Shown piece after piece: positions 53,346 through 61,418 of a stretch of DNA of 64,000 bases. Numbering within the stretch: the stretch's first letter is position 1; the number at the start of each line of letters is the position of its first letter. This DNA comes from Gemmataceae bacterium (GTDB lineage Bacteria; Planctomycetota; Planctomycetia; Gemmatales; Gemmataceae), in the NCBI GenBank assembly GCA_022842245.1, contig JALHPZ010000023.1:41532-105531 (forward strand), read 5' to 3'. Both the position numbers and the translations under genes were made by a program. Under the pieces are notes generated by a model, which worked only from the letters and a program-made list of their open reading frames with translations, ran no database searches and was not told the origin of the DNA.

Positions 53346-54642
53346 CCTGATCATCCTGACAGTGTCCGTCAGGATGCGACACAAGCCGACGGGAAGCCTT
53401 GTTTTCAAGGTTTTCCGTCGGCTTTGTCATTTCGTGGCGGTTGCTGGCGGGAACTGACTGCACCGCATTCTGCACCACAACTGCACCGGATTCTGCACCG
53501 CCATCCGCGGCCCGCTGGAAGAGTTCATCGGGAACACGGGCGTAGTGCTTGAGCGCGACCGCTGCCGAGTGGCCGAGCCATTCCGTCACGGCGGAGATCG
53601 GGAACCGCTCCAGCAGGTCCGTTTCGCAGGATGCCCGCAAGGTGTGGAACAGTCGCGGCCACGGCGTCAGCCCGGCCCGGTCGATGAGCTTTGCGAACGT
53701 GGTTCGGAGGTTGCTGTTTACCCATCCGTTCGGACCCTGTGACGACGCGCGGTAGCCGTCGCCCTGGGCGCCACCGACGACGTACGTTTCGCCGGGCAGC
53801 CCGTTGTCTCGAGCCTCCTCGATGTACGGCGCGAGTGTGCCGAACATCGGCATGATTCGGACTTCCTTGCCGGGGATCCGTTCCGTCTTTGGTGAGCGAA
53901 CTGTGATCCGCTTCGCCGCGAAGTCGACGTCTTTCCAGCGGAGTGTCAGCACTTCGGACGGGCAGCGGAGGCCGCCGAATCGGGCGAGCGCCACGATGAG
54001 CCGCCAACACGGGTTCGCGGCTTCGATGAGTTTCCGGGCGTCCGCGGCGGTAACGTAGGCCTTCCGCTCCGCGGGGATGGTGGACGGCGTGCGGAGTTCC
54101 GCGAAGGGGTTCGACGGGAGGAACCCCCGCTTCACCGCAAAGGCGAAGATCGATCGGACCCGCCGCAGCCGGCGGGCGATCGTCGCCGGCGCCAGCTCTC
54201 GAGTCTTCAACGCGGCGAGGAACTTGTCGGCCTCGGCTGGCGTCACGTTTCGAATGTCGAGGTCCGCTCCGAAATGCCCGGTGAGGTCGTTCGTGATGGT
54301 GCGGTGATTCGTCTTCGTGCCCGCCTTGTTGTCCTTCTCCTTCTCGGCCAGGTAGCGGTCCGTGAGGCCCGCCAGCGTGAGCGTGCCGGCCCTCGGCGGA
54401 ATCAGCCCGACCGCGGCCAGCTTGGCGGCGAGTTCATCGCCGATCTCCGCGGCCCACTTCGCGGTATCCGCGTCCATCGGCTGACGCAGGCACGCCAACG
54501 CGTTCAGGTGCTCGATGCGATGGCGGAGCGTTTCGGCCACCTTCAGCGGCACTGGACCGCACCGCACGGACCGGCGCTTGCGATCGGTGCCGACGAACTG
54601 GACGGTGCGGTTCCCGTTTGCGTCGGTGGAAATGCTCGCCAT
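53308..54642 (-). CDS. Tyrosine recombinase (phage-type integrase)
   Basis: A 444-residue integrase. The N-terminal and core-binding regions (LTDRYLAEKEKDNKAGTKT, VTPAEADKFLAAL) precede the catalytic domain. That domain has Arg in FGGLRCPSEVL, Lys in the RSPKTER hairpin, HTLRAS (His-x-x-Arg), WLGHS and the Tyr nucleophile in LKHYARVPDEL. It would catalyse site-specific integration and excision. The last 12 or so codons (TLRGFEPRSQP) are the antisense of the tRNA-Glu 3-prime half, so integration at that tRNA supplies its 3-prime end. The ATG at 54642 was chosen over 54744 because similarity starts there. Confidence 0.92.
   Translation of the reverse strand: MASISTDANGNRTVQFVGTDRKRRSVRCGPVPLKVAETLRHRIEHLNALACLRQPMDADTAKWAAEIGDELAAKLAAVGLIPPRAGTLTLAGLTDRYLAEKEKDNKAGTKTNHRTITNDLTGHFGADLDIRNVTPAEADKFLAALKTRELAPATIARRLRRVRSIFAFAVKRGFLPSNPFAELRTPSTIPAERKAYVTAADARKLIEAANPCWRLIVALARFGGLRCPSEVLTLRWKDVDFAAKRITVRSPKTERIPGKEVRIMPMFGTLAPYIEEARDNGLPGETYVVGGAQGDGYRASSQGPNGWVNSNLRTTFAKLIDRAGLTPWPRLFHTLRASCETDLLERFPISAVTEWLGHSAAVALKHYARVPDELFQRAADGGAESGAVVVQNAVQSVPASNRHEMTKPTENLENKASRRLVSHPDGHCQDDQVTLRGFEPRSQP
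53310..53345. other. Presumed attachment site (attL/attR core) in tRNA-Glu
   Basis: The integrase gene abuts and overlaps this tRNA 3-prime half, the commonest target for tyrosine integrases. A direct repeat of this segment should mark the other end of the element, beyond 64000. I found no second copy inside the window. Confidence 0.6.
53352..53425. repeat. Two consecutive hairpins next to the tRNA-Glu attachment site
   Basis: CATCCTGAC and GTCAGGATG form a perfect 9-bp stem (53352-53376). Directly after it, 53382-53401 and 53406-53425 form 20-bp arms with three mismatches around TTTT. They lie at the extreme left of the element, inside the 3-prime end of the integrase frame. They could stop tRNA transcription or serve as recombinase or excisionase arm sites. 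Confidence 0.7.
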
Positions 54643-54646
54643 GCTT

Positions 54647-54922
54647 TCAGCCCTCGGAAATCGGCAGGAGTGATAGCGTCCGGGACGGGCCGACGTCAAC
54701 GGCAGCGGCCGACCGTTCGGCGATCCACGCCTCAACAGCGGCACGCGACCAGCGGACGGTCCGGGCGTTGAGGCGGATCGGCTGGACGAATTCGCGGTTC
54801 TTGACCATGCGTTCGATGGTCCGAACGGATACGGTCAAGAGGTCCGCGACGGTGCGAACGTCGATCAATAGCCGTTCGGCCGGCTCGGTGGTTCGTTCGG
54901 GATGGATTGCCAGCGGTTTCAC
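54647..54922 (-). CDS. Excisionase-like helix-turn-helix protein
   Basis: A 91-residue protein with a MerR/excisionase-type fold: LLIDVRTVADLLTVSVRTIERMVKNREF is the helix-turn-helix, followed by the wing RLNARTVRWSRAAVEAWIAER. The GTG start (54922) overlaps the stop of the upstream 81-residue gene (GTGA), and the integrase starts 4 bp after its end. It probably directs integrase toward excision. Confidence 0.82.
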   Translation of the reverse strand: MKPLAIHPERTTEPAERLLIDVRTVADLLTVSVRTIERMVKNREFVQPIRLNARTVRWSRAAVEAWIAERSAAAVDVGPSRTLSLLPISEG

Positions 54923-55164
54923 GTCGTTCCTCCGTCGTCGGTGCGGTCGGTCAGTTCGTTGGGGTTCACGTTCGCGGGCTTGGCTCCGGCCGGCGTGTTA
55001 CAGACGCGGACGCATCGGAAACCGAATTCGCGGAGCAGTCGTTTCAACACCAGCTTGAGCCGGTAGTCGGCATCGCGTGCCGGCTGGCCGGGGCGCTCGA
55101 GCGGATCGCGGCCCGGGCGCAGGATGAGCAGCACGTCGGGCGGGTCGGCGGTGGGTTCGTTCAT
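54919..55164 (-). CDS. Hypothetical small protein, 81 aa
   Basis: The ATG overlaps the helicase stop (ATGA) and its stop overlaps the excisionase-like start (GTGA). The middle (DYRLKLVLKRLLREFGFRCVRVCN) is a basic helix plus strand that I have the impression recurs in planctomycete elements; the ends are polar. No function can be assigned. The position between helicase and excisionase genes suggests a role in replication or transfer of the element. Confidence 0.65.
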   Translation of the reverse strand: MNEPTADPPDVLLILRPGRDPLERPGQPARDADYRLKLVLKRLLREFGFRCVRVCNTPAGAKPANVNPNELTDRTDDGGTT

Positions 55165-56489
55165 CGGAACTCCACCGAAGGCGTCTCGAATCGCACGTTC
55201 GGCCGGCGGTAGAACAGCGGCACGACGCCCCGCGGACCGTTGCGGTTCTTCTCGAGCAGCACGTCCACTTCCTGAACCGCTTCGATCCGGTCGGCCGGCT
55301 TGGCGTGCAGGAGAAGGACTTGGTCGGCGTCTTGTTCGATCTGGCCGGAGTCCCGAAGGTCCGCCAGCCGCGGCCGGCCGTCGCCCCGGTTCTCAACTTC
55401 GCGATTGAGCTGGGCCAGCGCGACGACGGGGATCCGCGCCGCCCGCGCCAGTTCCTTCAACCGCGTCGCGACCATGCCGACTTGCAGGTGCCGGGGATCG
55501 CGGGCGTTCTCCGGGTGAACGAGTTGCAGGTAGTCGACGACGAGTAACCGAACGCCGTGCCGGCGGATCGCCCGGCGGGTTGTCGAGGCGATCCGCGCCA
55601 CTTTCTGCCCCGCCCGGTCGTCGATCCAGACGGAACCGCCGCGGCCCAGCGACACGCGGCAGAGGGCATCGGCCTCGGCCGCGTCGAGGCGGAGCGCGCC
55701 GCCGATGCGCTTCAAGTCCACCCCGGAGAGCATCGAGAGGAATCGATCGCCGAGTTCTTCGCGACTCATTTCGAGGCTGACGAACAGCGAGGAGCAACCC
55801 GCCGCCGCGGCCGCCAGGACGAACGACGCGGCCAGCGACGACTTGCCGACGGACGGCCGGGCGGCAACGATGACGAGCCGTCCGGGGCGGAGTCCGCCGA
55901 GCAGGTCGTCGAGGGCTGGGAAACCCGTCGGCACGCCCCGCGATCGCTCGCCGCCGTCGGCCTGCCGTTCGTCGATCCGGTTCAGGGCGTCCGTCAGGAC
56001 CGTCTTCGCATCGACCGGCCCCGACTTCGCCCCGGCCAGTCCCCGGCCGATCTCGAAGAGCCGATGCTCGAAGCCGGCGAGCAGTTCCTCGGGCGGCTCG
56101 CTCCCGTCGCCGGCGTCCCGGATGATCTCATGCCCGACGCGGATCATCTGCCGGCGGATCGCCGCACCGCGGACGATGCCGGCGTGATAAAGCGCGTTCG
56201 CGGCCGTGGGAACGCGGTCAAGCAGGTCCGCGAGCGCCACGTCCCCGCCGGCGTCGGCGAGCTGGCCGCGCGTGCGCAACGCTTCCCGGACGCTCACGAT
56301 GTCCACGGGCTTCCCGTCGCGGTTCAGGTCCGCGATGGCGTCGAAAACCTTGCCGTGGGCGTCGAAATAGAAGTCCCCGGCTTCGACGATGGCGGCGATG
56401 TCGTCGAAACACGCCGGATCGACGATGAGCGCGCCCAGGATGGACGCTTCGGCTTCGCGGTCGTGCGGCGGAACGCGGTCGGCGCTCAT
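55161..56489 (-). CDS. dnaB: DnaB-type replicative helicase
   Basis: A 442-residue protein. The N-terminal DnaB domain reads HDREAEASILGALIVDPACFDDIAAIV. The RecA-like domain has ARPSVGKSSLA (Walker A), SLEMSREEL, LLVVDYLQLV (Walker B), LAQLNREVENR and DLRDSGQIEQDAD. It should unwind DNA 5-prime to 3-prime as a hexamer. The start at 56489 overlaps the upstream stop (ATGA), so it is coupled to the replication-type gene. A helicase beside integrase suggests that the element replicates after excision. Confidence 0.9.
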   Translation of the reverse strand: MSADRVPPHDREAEASILGALIVDPACFDDIAAIVEAGDFYFDAHGKVFDAIADLNRDGKPVDIVSVREALRTRGQLADAGGDVALADLLDRVPTAANALYHAGIVRGAAIRRQMIRVGHEIIRDAGDGSEPPEELLAGFEHRLFEIGRGLAGAKSGPVDAKTVLTDALNRIDERQADGGERSRGVPTGFPALDDLLGGLRPGRLVIVAARPSVGKSSLAASFVLAAAAAGCSSLFVSLEMSREELGDRFLSMLSGVDLKRIGGALRLDAAEADALCRVSLGRGGSVWIDDRAGQKVARIASTTRRAIRRHGVRLLVVDYLQLVHPENARDPRHLQVGMVATRLKELARAARIPVVALAQLNREVENRGDGRPRLADLRDSGQIEQDADQVLLLHAKPADRIEAVQEVDVLLEKNRNGPRGVVPLFYRRPNVRFETPSVEFR

Positions 56490-57451
56490 GCCCGCACCGC
56501 CTTCCCGTTCGCGCTCGGCGTCGGAAGACACATCGGCGGCGCGATCGTCACGGGCTTCGCTTCACCGGGCAGCACGTCGTAGCCGAGGTCGGCGGGTGAG
56601 CGTGCCGCGACACTCGGCTCGTCCTCCCAACGCTTTCCATTCAGCCATGAAGCGGGGTAGGGAATAAACTCCCCGCCGTTCTTCTTCCAGTCGTGCGTCT
56701 GCCGCTGCCAGGCGATGGCCTCGAGGATTGTTGCAAGCAGTTCCGGCGTTGGGTTCAACTTCGTGAACGCCTCGCGCGCCTTCTGCTTGTTCACCCGCCG
56801 GGGGTAGGCGTCCCAAAAGCGGCCGAACGCTTCGTCTGTTGCCGCCGCGGGCTTTAACGGCCTCTTCGCTGTTTTCTTCTCGCAGTCGCCGTGGGCCAGC
56901 GAACCGCTTCGGTTCGCGGCCTCTTCAGGGGAAGGGGAAGGGGAAGGTAAGGAAGGTCCGCACATGCGCCCGGCTTGTGTCGCGGTTGCGTCCGCACATT
57001 CTCCCGGCTTGTGTCCGCAACCGTGCGGAGGAATCGGTTTCTGTCGCGATTGTGTCCGCACCGGTGCGGAGGAATCCACGACGTATTCGGACGGGTTTTC
57101 GTCGACCGGACCATCGGTGAAGGTGGCCGCCGAAGCGGGAATCTGGACGTAGTACGAACCGGGCACGCCCTTCCGCCCGGGCGTGTAGGTCAGCCATCCG
57201 GCCGCGATCGCCTTCGCCCGAATGCGGGCCAACGTGTCTTGAGACTGCGCGCCGACCAGCGGCATCAGTTGCGAATCGTAAAACGTGACGGCCCGGAGGT
57301 ACTTCGCGCTATCTTCGGTCGCCGCCACGGTCGCCAAGAGTGTGAAGATTTGCGGCCCGTGCTCGTTCGCCACGCAAGCCTTGACCATGGCGCGGATGAA
57401 CTTCATCGCGAAGTAGGCCGGACGCGGCGGGTAGGCAGGAGCAGCGGTCAT
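56486..57451 (-). CDS. Replication initiator/organiser-type protein
   Basis: A 321-residue protein started at 57451, where ATG overlaps the upstream stop. The N-terminal 110 residues look like a winged-helix DNA-binding domain (AKYLRAVTFYDSQLMPLVGAQSQDTLARIRAKAIAAGWLTY). A low-complexity middle precedes a C-terminal motif FGRFWDAYPRRVNKQKAREAF, which I know from phage replisome organisers and helicase-loader partners. The gene directly precedes dnaB. Assignment to replication rests on this motif and context. Confidence 0.7.
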   Translation of the reverse strand: MTAAPAYPPRPAYFAMKFIRAMVKACVANEHGPQIFTLLATVAATEDSAKYLRAVTFYDSQLMPLVGAQSQDTLARIRAKAIAAGWLTYTPGRKGVPGSYYVQIPASAATFTDGPVDENPSEYVVDSSAPVRTQSRQKPIPPHGCGHKPGECADATATQAGRMCGPSLPSPSPSPEEAANRSGSLAHGDCEKKTAKRPLKPAAATDEAFGRFWDAYPRRVNKQKAREAFTKLNPTPELLATILEAIAWQRQTHDWKKNGGEFIPYPASWLNGKRWEDEPSVAARSPADLGYDVLPGEAKPVTIAPPMCLPTPSANGKAVRA

Positions 57452-57696
57452 CGGCCACGCCCTCCTGTGCCGACGACGGCGACGAGCGCCGCGAGCTGGC
57501 GCTCGAGCACGTCGACCCGGGCGGCAAGGGCCGCGGCCCGACTCTGGCCCGCCGTTGGCCGCTGGCGTGCACTGTTGATGATCGCGATCTGCTCCGCAGT
57601 CGTGCCGATGGCGCCGGGAGCAGGGTGGAGGATCTTGCCTTCCCGTGTGCGAGCCGGCAGTGGCGTGTTGCCGCTCGCGTCTGGTATGATGCTCAT
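57448..57696 (-). CDS. Hypothetical small protein, 82 aa
   Basis: The product has a polar N-terminus and a C-terminal helix with heptad-like hydrophobics (AALAARVDVLERQLAALVAVV), so it may form a coiled-coil dimer. Its stop overlaps the next gene start (ATGA at 57448-57451). It is the first gene of the run of overlapping leftward genes that ends at the integrase. No family is recognised. Confidence 0.6.
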   Translation of the reverse strand: MSIIPDASGNTPLPARTREGKILHPAPGAIGTTAEQIAIINSARQRPTAGQSRAAALAARVDVLERQLAALVAVVGTGGRGR

Positions 57697-57759
57697 GTCG
57701 AGATTCCGGTGAGTCGATGGATGCGACGAGACGCCGAGCGTGACAGCGCTCGGCGTCTG

Positions 57760-58077
57760 TCATTTCCGAGTTGCTTGCTCGCCTACCGCGATGGGCGACC
57801 CGTTGACCGCCGCCAAGAATCGATCGATCGCTTCTCGGCTAGTCACAACGCGCCCGCCGATTCGCAGCACTTCCAGAAACACCTTCGCGCCGCTGGCCGC
57901 ACGAACGCCGTCCTTAGCCCAGCGGCGTACCGTACCGGGCCGCAATCCATTCGGGCGTGCCGGATCGACGAACAGCCGCCCCACGTCGGCAAATTGCAAC
58001 CGGCCGCCATTCTGAATCTCGCGCATGAGCGGAGAAACGGGGTGATTGTCCGGCGTTGTGGAGTTTCGCTTGACCAT
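57760..58077 (-). CDS. DUF1580-like DNA-binding protein
   Basis: A 105-residue protein started at 58077. The core (GLRPGTVRRWAKDGVRAASGAKVFLEVLRIGGRVVTSREAIDRFLAAV) has the helix-turn-helix plus wing pattern of DUF1580 proteins, which I associate with planctomycete genomes and mobile elements. It resembles an excisionase or element regulator. It is divergent from the ParB-like gene across about 240 bp. Confidence 0.72.
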   Translation of the reverse strand: MVKRNSTTPDNHPVSPLMREIQNGGRLQFADVGRLFVDPARPNGLRPGTVRRWAKDGVRAASGAKVFLEVLRIGGRVVTSREAIDRFLAAVNGSPIAVGEQATRK

Positions 58078-58313
58078 CGCAGAGGTCTCCGGTTGGATGC
58101 GGGTATTCAGGCTGGCAAAGTGCCGACTGATTTCCGCTGAGAGAGAGATGTTCCCGCGCATTCCGAATCGCGTGGCTTGTCCGGTGCGTTCTGATATCGT
58201 GCCTATGTTTGCTCGCGTCGAATCGCTTGGATTACCTTTGTTCCAAGCTGAAATCGAGAATCGTCCGTTCAGAAAAATCAATCGGGAAAATACATCGAAA
58301 CGGCAGGTCGAAG
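58078..58313. other. Divergent intergenic region of the element (236 bp)
   Basis: This stretch is AT-richer than its flanks and lies between oppositely oriented regulator-like genes. It should contain both promoters and is a candidate for operators or an origin. I see no strong iterons or perfect palindromes in it. Confidence 0.4.
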
Positions 58314-59099
58314 ATGGGCGCGAGAGGTCCGAAGCGAAAGACGACGGGCCAGCGGGCCATCGAGGCGGCCGTGATCGCTGGCCGCGAACGGGGGCGGCCG
58401 CGGTCCCCAATCGCGGGCACCGGCAGCGTCGTGCATGCCCCGACCGTCGCGGCCGCGGCGAAGGCCGCCGGCGTTTCGACCGCGAGCGTCGCACGGGCGA
58501 AGTTCGTGCTTCGCAACGCCGTGCCCGCCGTCGTCGGCCTGTTACGGGAAGGGCGGCTCAGCTTGGAGCAGGCGGTCGGCGTCGCCCGATTGCCGAAGGC
58601 CAGGCAGCAGGCCATCGCCCGGACGTTGACCGCGAACGCGGCATCGAGGCCGGAGGCGGCGCCCCCGCCGATGCCGCCGATGCCGCCGATGCCGCTGCCG
58701 CACGCGGCCAAGCCGGCCAACCCGACGGGAGAGCGGGCCGCGGCCGTGCGGCCCGAGGACGTGATTCGCGAATACGTCCCGAAGACGCTTCACGAAACGG
58801 CCGAAGCCTTCAAGGCATTCCTCCGCGGTTTGGAAGTCCTCGGCATGGCGAAGAAGCCGCCGCATTTGACCGATGCGAAGCACGCGAGCTACGGCATCCA
58901 GTCCAACGACGAGTTCGCCGCCCAGAGCGTCGCCCTTCCACGAATCGAAGTCGAATGGACCGAATGGCAGTTCCCCGGCTACCATCGGGACAAAATGATC
59001 TACCCGTCTCCCGTGGCGAGTCGCCGGAAGGCAGAAATCCACAACGCCGGACGGCTTGTGATCCGGGAACAATTCGCGGCGAAAGACTCGCGACGTTGA
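58314..59099 (+). CDS. ParB-like helix-turn-helix protein
   Basis: A 261-residue protein started at 58314 (MGARGPKRKTTGQRAIEAAV). Residues 40-115 read AAAAKAAGVSTASVARAKFVLRNAVPAVVGLLREGRLSLEQAVGVARLPKARQQAIA. This is the ParB/KorB-type helix-turn-helix followed by the typical paired helices. A Pro/Met-rich spacer (MPPMPPMPLP) follows. The C-terminal half (HETAEAFKAFLRGLEVLGMA, VEWTEWQFPGYHRDKM) is unrecognised. The N-terminal ParB nuclease-like CTPase box is missing. It may be an element regulator or partition protein. Confidence 0.6.
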   Translation: MGARGPKRKTTGQRAIEAAVIAGRERGRPRSPIAGTGSVVHAPTVAAAAKAAGVSTASVARAKFVLRNAVPAVVGLLREGRLSLEQAVGVARLPKARQQAIARTLTANAASRPEAAPPPMPPMPPMPLPHAAKPANPTGERAAAVRPEDVIREYVPKTLHETAEAFKAFLRGLEVLGMAKKPPHLTDAKHASYGIQSNDEFAAQSVALPRIEVEWTEWQFPGYHRDKMIYPSPVASRRKAEIHNAGRLVIREQFAAKDSRR

Positions 59100-59112
59100 A
59101 GGTCCGCCCCGA

Positions 59113-59130
59113 GGTGCAGACGCTCGCACC
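59113..59130. repeat. GGTGC-hairpin repeat, copy 1
   Basis: GGTGCAGACGCTCGCACC has a 5-bp stem (GGTGC/GCACC) and an 8-base loop. It lies 13 bp after the ParB-like stop codon. Related copies are at 59897, 59953, 59977 and 62501. Confidence 0.65.
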
Positions 59131-59198
59131 TACCGCACTGAACACACAGGCAGTACAATTCGGATATCGGCATCCCCTTTCCCCGCGAGGTCGATGGC

Positions 59199-59936
59199 GT
59201 GTCCGACCGCCTGACGCCCGATCGCCTTTCACCACCCCCGCTTGACCTCGACGCCTTCCCGCGCCGGGTGGGGAAACTCGCCAGCCAGGTGGCCCACGCC
59301 TACGGCCTGCACGGCGCGGCGGCCCTCGAAGACCTGCAATCCGCCGGCTATGTCCGCGCCCTGCGCTTGACCGGTGAATTCCGGCCGACGTACCCGCGCG
59401 GCTACGAACAGCCGGATAATGCGTTCTGGGGGTGGGCCTACCGGGAAGTGCTGACCGAGATCCAGCGGGAAGCCGCCCGCCTGCTCGCAGGGGGGACGAT
59501 CCGCAGTCCCCGCCGCGTGAAGGGAGCTGCAAAGGTGATCGCAAGGCCAATGTCAGACTATTACGAGGCGAGCGGAAGCAACGACTTCGCCCACGCCCTT
59601 CCGGATCTGCATTGCCCGCCCGCCGAACTGGACGACGACGACACGGCCGCGCCGCCCGCCGAGGCGAAGCGGGCCATGCGGTCGGCCGGTGAACGACTAC
59701 TTGAGGCGGGGGCTTGTTTCGGGAAGTTCGTCGGCGTCATCGAACGGCTCGCCGGCGTCGATTTCGCGATGAGTGCGACGGTCGAGAACGATGGCGACGC
59801 GATCCGGTATTTCTTCTCCGATGGCCGGAGTCGGCATTTCTTCCGGCTGTTCGCCGACGGCACGCTCGAGCATCGGGCCGCGGCGCTCCCGCCGAAGGTG
59901 CAGACGCCCGCACCGGGCGCGGCGGAGCGGAACTGA
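59199..59936 (+). CDS. Sigma-70 region-2-like protein, 245 aa
   Basis: The GTG start at 59199 has GAGG about 9 bp upstream. Residues 30-100 (LEDLQSAGYVRALRLTGEF, FWGWAYREVLTEIQREAARLL) resemble sigma-70 region 2, including the EDLQ...Y-A...EI-R layout. No clear region 4 follows. The C-terminal part (IRYFFSDGRSRHFFRLFADG) is unrecognised. The final codons lie in a GGTGC hairpin repeat. It could be a sigma-like regulator of the element, but the match is partial. Confidence 0.5.
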   Translation: MSDRLTPDRLSPPPLDLDAFPRRVGKLASQVAHAYGLHGAAALEDLQSAGYVRALRLTGEFRPTYPRGYEQPDNAFWGWAYREVLTEIQREAARLLAGGTIRSPRRVKGAAKVIARPMSDYYEASGSNDFAHALPDLHCPPAELDDDDTAAPPAEAKRAMRSAGERLLEAGACFGKFVGVIERLAGVDFAMSATVENDGDAIRYFFSDGRSRHFFRLFADGTLEHRAAALPPKVQTPAPGAAERN

Positions 59937-59998
59937 GCCGCTGGGGGCGGGAGTGCGGGCGCTCGCACCGGGTGCCGGGGTGCAGACGCCCGCACCCC
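59897..59998. repeat. GGTGC-hairpin repeats, copies 2 to 4
   Basis: Three hairpins lie in 102 bp: 59897-59914 (GGTGC-AGACGCCC-GCACC), 59953-59968 (GTGCG-GGCGCT-CGCAC) and 59977-59998 (GGGGTGC-AGACGCCC-GCACCCC). The first is within the 3-prime end of the sigma-like gene, the others in the spacer before the convergent XRE gene. Confidence 0.75.
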
Positions 59999-60027
59999 GG
60001 ACCGGACCGGATCGGATCGGCCGGCCG

Positions 60028-60327
60028 TCACTTCGCCGGCTTGCGTTTCGCCTTCGACGCCTTCGGCTTTTCGGCCGGCAGCTCCGCGGCCTCGTCGTCG
60101 GCGGCGATCGGCGGCGCGATCATCGCGGCGAAGTGATCGCACTTCACGCCCAACGCCGAGCAAAGCCGCAAGTAGACGTCCGCGCCCAGGCGGTCGCGTT
60201 CACCGGATTCGATCTTCTGGACGAACGGCTGTTGAACGCCGATCTTCTTGGCGAGTGCGGTTTGACTCAACCCCGCCGCCGCGCGGAGTCGCTTCACCTC
60301 GTCGGCGAAATTTCCACATTTTTCCAC
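60028..60327 (-). CDS. XRE-family helix-turn-helix regulator
   Basis: A 99-residue protein if started at the GTG at 60327; a TTG at 60336 would add three residues. The N-terminal 65 residues are a Cro/C1-type domain: VKRLRAAAGLSQTALAKKIGVQQPFVQKIESGER and YLRLCSALGV. The C-terminus is Lys/Ala-rich. It is divergent from the SWIM-like gene, and two near-identical 14-bp palindrome-like sites lie between them, so it probably represses both promoters. Confidence 0.85.
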   Translation of the reverse strand: MEKCGNFADEVKRLRAAAGLSQTALAKKIGVQQPFVQKIESGERDRLGADVYLRLCSALGVKCDHFAAMIAPPIAADDEAAELPAEKPKASKAKRKPAK

Positions 60328-60334
60328 TTTGTTC

Positions 60335-60373
60335 AATCCTATGGGATTGTCTTCGGGTTAATCCTATGGTATT
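60335..60373. promoter_or_regulatory. Two operator-like repeats between divergent genes
   Basis: AATCCTATGGGATT (60335-60348) is a palindrome AATCC-N4-GGATT. AATCCTATGGTATT (60360-60373) repeats it 25 bp on with one change. They overlap the XRE start region and an AT-rich TATTATAT box, as expected for autoregulatory operators. Confidence 0.7.
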
Positions 60374-60421
60374 ATATCCCTGTCGCGATTCCCCCGCAAC
60401 AGTCTAACCCCGGATTCCGCC

Positions 60422-60784
60422 ATGTGCCTCCCCGTCGCCGGCCTGCTCCCCGCTTCCCGCTCCCACGCCGCCCGCCGCTGGACGTGGCAGCCAACCCGTG
60501 ACTGCACGCAACCGGCGCTCGGCACCGTAACCATCGTTCAGGGCCGGCGCGAGGCGGTCAGTTACTCTGTCGATGTCGAGTCCATCGGCCGGGGGTGCCA
60601 TCAAGTCCTCTTCGTGAAGCTGGCCGATTCCGCCGAGGTCTACGGAGTGACGTGCGACCCGGCCGGCGTTCCCGTGGCGTGCAACTGCCCCGGCCACGGA
60701 CGCCACGGGCATTGCAAGCACCGCGACACGACGGCCGAACTGATCGCCGAGGATATCGTCCCGCTGATTCCGCCCGTCTGCTGA
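60422..60784 (+). CDS. Small protein with SWIM-like zinc motif, 120 aa
   Basis: A 120-residue product, probably cytoplasmic. A strand-rich middle (RREAVSYSVDVESIGRGCHQVLFVKL, EVYGVTCDP) leads to CNCPGHGRHGHCKHRDTTAELI, which fits the CxC-xn-CxH pattern of SWIM zinc fingers followed by a helix. SWIM domains bind nucleic acids or proteins. It is the first gene to the right of the XRE operators. Confidence 0.6.
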   Translation: MCLPVAGLLPASRSHAARRWTWQPTRDCTQPALGTVTIVQGRREAVSYSVDVESIGRGCHQVLFVKLADSAEVYGVTCDPAGVPVACNCPGHGRHGHCKHRDTTAELIAEDIVPLIPPVC

Positions 60785-60911
60785 CCCGTTCCCCCGGCGG
60801 GGCGTTCCCGCCGGCCTGATTCCCCACCCGCCCCGATGACGCCGGCGATGCCGCCGGCCGGGGCCGTCGCGCGCCCGCCGGCGCGCACCGTTCCCACCCG
60901 TGAGGTTTTCC

Positions 60912-61418
60912 ATGGACCAAGCCGCCCGCGATTCGCTCGTCTGCTCCGTCGTCCCGTGGGTCAACAAACTCGTTCGCGGCCGGCTCCGCAACGCGGACGC
61001 CGACGACGCCGTACAGGACGTGCTGCTCCGCCTGCTCCTGCTCGCCCCGGCGTACGACGCCAGCCGCGGTTCCCCGGCGACGTGGGCCGCGGTCGTCACG
61101 AACTCCGTCCTCACGCGCCGGGCGTCGCGGTATCGGGGCGGGTCGGTCGGCCTCGATCGGCTCGCGATCGTCGATGAACGCCAGCCGAAACCCGACGACT
61201 ATCTCGCCGGCCGGGAGGCCGCGGAGCGCGCCGCCGCGGCCGTCGCCCGCCTCGATCCGGCCGACCGCGAACTCGTCACGGCGCACGTCATCGATGGCGT
61301 GCCGGTCAGCCGATGCGAAACCGGCACGACGACGCGGGAAGGCTCGCGGATGCGGTTCGCCCGCGCCTGCCGCCGCGCCCGGAAGCTTCACCAGTTCGCC
61401 CCGGAGGGTCAACCATGA
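60912..61418 (+). CDS. ECF-type sigma factor-like protein
   Basis: A 168-residue protein started at 60912 (GAGG upstream). Region 2-like text is VVPWVNKLVRGRLRNADADDAVQDVLLRLL; a region 4-like part follows (AVARLDPADRELVTAHVIDGVPVSRCE, then RMRFARACRRARKL). The length and two-part layout fit ECF sigma factors. The helix-turn-helix of region 4 is somewhat degenerate. It is the first of four rightward genes linked by ATGA overlaps, ending at the terminator near 62535. Confidence 0.68.
   Translation: MDQAARDSLVCSVVPWVNKLVRGRLRNADADDAVQDVLLRLLLLAPAYDASRGSPATWAAVVTNSVLTRRASRYRGGSVGLDRLAIVDERQPKPDDYLAGREAAERAAAAVARLDPADRELVTAHVIDGVPVSRCETGTTTREGSRMRFARACRRARKLHQFAPEGQP

Noticed and set aside
53352..53425. 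Considered as a two-unit CRISPR remnant
   Set aside because: The two hairpins differ in sequence and arm length and have no spacer between repeated units; they fit attachment-site or terminator structures better.
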